A stretch of 64,000 bases of DNA from Notamacropus eugenii (lineage: Eukaryota; Chordata; Mammalia; Diprotodontia; Macropodidae). Made by a program: the position numbers and the translations under genes. The stretch is taken from positions 56,470,919 to 56,534,918 of the forward strand of contig NC_092875.1 of NCBI RefSeq assembly GCF_028372415.1, written 5' to 3'. A model generated the notes under the pieces. That model was not told the DNA's origin and ran no database searches. It saw nothing but the letters and a program-made list of their open reading frames with translations. Each line of letters opens with the position of its first letter. Positions within the stretch are counted from its first letter, which is position 1. Shown here piece after piece: positions 60,885 to 64,000 of this stretch.

Positions 60885-61830
60885 ATTAACAAAAGAGACT
60901 GATTGACCTAACTGCTCAATTAATAATGTTTTCCTGGTTCATAGATATGTCAAAGAAGGAATACAAAAGCAACTAATGACTGTGAAAGAATGATTATAAT
61001 GAAATGCAAAATTGATGGTTAGAATTAAGTCAGTCCTCAAAGAAAAAAATATGTTTGAAAACAAATGTTAACAAAATAAGATAAAAGATTAATAATCTGA
61101 GTGGACAATTTTAAAAAGGGGACCAATAAATTAATGACTTCAAAATGATCACAAAAGAAAGATTCTAGAAAATCAGAATAGAGATAGATAAAGTGGAAAA
61201 ACCATATAAAATGTGAAACTATAAACCTATCCTTTGAAAACCTTAATATGAAATAAAAACCTCTAGGTAATCTGATTTTAAAAGAGAAATCAGAAAATGA
61301 AATTAACAAACTAAAAATAAATAAGGTTAATTCATGTGAGAGGAGGAGGATGCACAACAGAGTTCTTTTCTGATAATAAGAAATATTGGAACTTAGTATA
61401 TGCATTTATGTGAGAGAAAAAAAGCAGGAACTTAAAGAAAATGCATAATTTTCCCCTCCCCAAAACTTAAAATTCCCAGATTAACAGCACTTGGGACAGA
61501 CATAATAAACTATCCAAACTCAGAGAGGAAAAATATACCATTAGGGAAGTACTGAGGGTGGAGGGACTAGTCCATATGGATGGTGTTCTGTTAAACACTA
61601 AAGGAAAAATGAATAGCTATGATACTTAAATTATTCTTAATAATTGAAAAAGAAACATCTTTCCAAACTCCTTTTTCAGACAACTATGGTTCTCATACCT
61701 AAACAACTGAGAGACAAAATAGAGAAAGGGAACTGTAGACCAATATCATTAATGCACATGGATGGAAAACTTCAACAAAATCTTAGCAAAAGACTACAGT
61801 ATTATAGACAAAATAAATACATTCACTATG
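60885..61830 (+). mobile_element. L1 ORF2 fragment, sense
   Basis: A degraded plus-strand ORF2. A readable piece at 61644-61830 contains TMVLIPKQ and NCRPISLMHMDGK, the RT motif (usual form FRPISLMNIDAKI). Upstream (60950-61440) resembles the linker between endonuclease and RT. Both ends are truncated. Confidence 0.75.
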
Positions 61831-62239
61831 TCCACAACATCTTGGTTCTCTTTGCATCCTTGTCCTTCTCCCTTGCTGACTAACATTTCTGGAGCTCAGA
61901 CGAGTTCCAGGCTCTCTTCTGTACCTGTTTGCTGCATTTTGATACCATTTTGGGAAGGGCAATGATAATCAGATCATTAGGAAGAGGCCAATGGATAACT
62001 GATTATTGCACCTCTTCAGATCCTCATAGGGTGGCTTCTGCCATCCACATTCAGGAAATGAACCATACAAGGAAAAGGGAGAAGAGTTCTGACTAGAGAA
62101 AATTTATTTCAAAATTATCTGGGTGTTTTAGTGGCCTGAATCAACAAGAACATGACAGCCAAGAAAGTCATGATTGGACTCAAACCTTTCACTAAGTAGA
62201 AGATCATTCCACTGTCCTCAGTCATCTTCATGACACATT
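61831..62239. other. no recognisable feature
   Basis: No repeat core or coding motif seen. Confidence 0.4.
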
Positions 62240-62760
62240 TGAAATTTTGTGTTTAGTTTTAAGTACCACAATTTCTGAAGGACACTGATAATCAGGAAAG
62301 GTTCCAAGAGAGAACAAAAAGGACACTGAAACCCCTGTGAAGATCAGCTGAAGGAACTAAGATTTCTTAGCCTGGAGAAGGCAAAACATACGGGGACTGT
62401 ATAACTATCTGCACATATTTGAAGGGATGTATACGAGAGAGAAATGGGATTTGTTCTGCAAGTACAAAGAGGATAGAATTAGGGCATTGGGTAGAACTTG
62501 AAAAGAGATGTATTTTGGCTCATTATGAAAGTTCCTAACAATGAGAGTTATTTCAGAGTGGAAAGTGCTTCTTCGGAAAGTTGAGAGTTTTCCCTTCATT
62601 GGGGCTTTTCAAAGGTAGGCTTGATGGTTACTTGCTAAGTACATTGTGGAATGGTTTGTTAGTGTGGTACAGTTTTCTCCTATGTGCCTTTAAGGAGCTT
62701 TCCATCTCTCTGTTTTAATATTCTACTTGAAGAATGGAAAATCCAAACCCTTCTGTCAGA
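62240..62760 (+). mobile_element. CR1/L3-like LINE 3' end, sense
   Basis: The order of blocks is that of CR1/L3-type tails: GCTGAAGGAACTAAGATTTC, TTAGCCTGGAGAAGGCAAAA, ATTTGAAGGGATGTATACG, GATTTGTTCTGCAAGTAC, AAGTTCCTAACAATGAGAG, AGGTAGGCTTGATGGTTAC. Matches 38401-38995 in reverse. Confidence 0.65.
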
Positions 62761-63174
62761 AAAGGTCACTGTCCTCTCTCTCTGCTGTTGGTTGCACAAA
62801 TGGACTTGCCCTACCCATAGTATCTCCTTCTTTATGTCAGTGATTGATACTTTGGTATCAATGGTGATACCAATAGTGATTGATAATTTGAGCAAATTTG
62901 AGATGGTGTTTATAAACTCAATACTTCTAAATGTGGTTCTTTCTATTTTAAAGACCTTTCTAACTGGAAAGAATAATTGAGGTCATTTGGACCAAACACT
63001 TCATCCTGCCTTGAGTAGAATATGGAAAAGCTGACTTATCTAAGATCACAAAGGTAATAAGTGGCAGAGAGAGGAGAAGAATCTAGAAATTCCAAGTCAG
63101 TGCCTGGTCAGAGCCAGTTATTTCCAAGGTTAACTCTATTTTCACTTCTCCTTTGCATCATAAAAATCAACCCC
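62761..63174. other. 5' flank of the plus-strand OR pseudogene
   Basis: Matches 38147-38580 in inverse orientation. A MIR-like scrap (AAGATCACAAAGGTAATAAGTGG, 63042-63064) may be present. Confidence 0.5.
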
Positions 63175-63651
63175 ATAGAACAAGGAAACCAAACACAGTT
63201 CATTCAATTAATATTCCTGGGGTATTTAGAAGAATCAGAGCATCAGGGTCCCTGCTTTGTGGTGTTTAGGGGCATGTATTTAGTCACCATGGTGTGAAAC
63301 CTGTTCATATTGTTGGCCATTGACTCTGACTCTCACCTCCACACCCCTATATACTTTCTCCTCTTTAATCTATCCTTTGTGGATTATCTGTGTGTATCTA
63401 CCACAGTCCTCAGGATGTTGTTGAGCATCTTGACATAAAAAAATACCATCCCCTATGCTGACTGCCATTTCTAAATGTACTTCTTTATGGTTTTCAAAAT
63501 TTCTCCTCTTTGCAATGGCCCATTGCCATTTAGTGGCTATCTGTAACCCTCTGTGCTATGTAACCATCATGAATCCTAGGCTGTGTGGCCTATTGGTGCT
63601 GCTCTCCTGGATAATAAGCCTTCTAAATTCCTTTCTTTGTAGTCTGCTGGT

Positions 63652-63655
<4 letters not shown>
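63175..63655 (+). pseudogene. OR7-like olfactory receptor pseudogene, N-terminal half
   Basis: Plus-strand OR7 homology from the start site to TM4. IEQGNQTQFIQLIFLG replaces [16 protein letters not shown]; then [18 protein letters not shown], and in another frame [30 protein letters not shown]. Lesions: the start codon is ATA (63175-63177), codon 41 (the Gly of GN) is TGA (63295-63297), and further stops and frameshifts follow. The gene breaks off in a TG microsatellite, and TM5-TM7 are absent. It is an inverted copy of 37735-38146, with which it shares the lost ATG. Confidence 0.9.

Positions 63656-63690
<35 letters not shown>
63655..63690. repeat. TG microsatellite ending the OR pseudogene
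   Basis: A (TG)n tract of about 34 bp, passing into ATACATACATA. Confidence 0.95.
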
Positions 63691-63691
<1 letters not shown>

Positions 63692-63714
63692 CATACATAT
63701 TAAAAAATGCAATA

Positions 63715-64000
63715 AATAATTCCATAGACCATTTTTTTCTCTGGAGTTGAATAGTTGGTTCTTTCTTAGAAACCTTTAAGGTTCATTTGAATATTCATGT
63801 ACCTTAGTCATTTACATTTACTCTCCAAACAGTTTAATGCTATTACTGTACACAACATTCTCCTGATTCTGTTTGCTTCAATTTTCATTATTTTGTGGGA
63901 GTCTTTCCATGTTTCTCTAAAATGAACCTGCTCATCATTTCTTACAGCACAGTAGCATTCCATCACAATCATGTGCCATTGCTTATGATAGACATTCCCT
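63715..64000 (-). mobile_element. L1 LINE, antisense, runs off right edge
   Basis: From about 63850 the minus strand reads as the ORF2 C-terminus (CATTTCTTACAGCACAGTAG, then TTCCATCACAATCATGTGCC, coding for the MIVMEYYCAVRN region). The part nearer 63715 should be 3' UTR. The body lies outside the window. Confidence 0.8.

Overview
The window is marsupial genomic DNA. The SINEs carry a tRNA-like head of a type typical of metatherians. The L1 elements and their 3' ends match marsupial subfamilies as I know them, and there are three ORF1-only 'half-L1' (HAL1) elements. MIR and MER5/Charlie fossils are shared with other mammals. I cannot tell an American from an Australasian marsupial without a search. 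AT-rich, repeat-dense sequence holding single-exon receptor genes fits a subtelomere-like or interstitial olfactory receptor (OR) cluster.

The only intact host genes are three class II OR genes of the OR7 type, all on the minus strand and all 312 codons long: OR-1 (15159-16097), OR-2 (30177-31115) and OR-3 (54400-55338). Two broken OR7-like genes lie in opposite orientations: 37735-38146 (minus) and 63175-63655 (plus). Each intact gene has a 3' splice site whose exon starts 13 nt before the ATG, as expected for ORs with an upstream non-coding exon.

The genes sit in old tandem duplication units. Shared downstream flank: 13520-15158, 28480-30176 and 50150-51419. Shared upstream flank: 16098-22790, 31116-37400 and 55339-60240. 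OR-less pieces of the same unit occur at 25575-28478 and 39430-40617. A rearranged L1 module is also duplicated (6676-9930 and 40618-44090). Later events differ between copies: deletions upstream of OR-1, an LTR-like insertion in unit 1, nested SINEs and LINE tails, and a HAL1 placed 39 bp beyond the OR-3 stop codon.

Region by region: 1-4675 antisense L1; 4676-6675 old repeats; 6676-12930 inverted L1 composite and simple repeats; 12931-22790 OR-1 unit; 22800-25150 LTR-like sequence; 25575-37400 OR-less partial unit plus OR-2 unit; 37400-39430 inverted OR pseudogene, CR1-like LINE and SINE; 39430-44440 partial unit and L1 composite; 45296-50144 head-to-head HAL1 pair; 50145-60240 OR-3 unit with a young HAL1; 60240-64000 MIR, L1, CR1-like LINE, OR pseudogene and L1.

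I found no unknown biological system. The most notable signals are the mosaic (gene-conversion) pattern among the ORs and the HAL1 elements, one of them young with a monomer-bearing CpG-rich 5' UTR.
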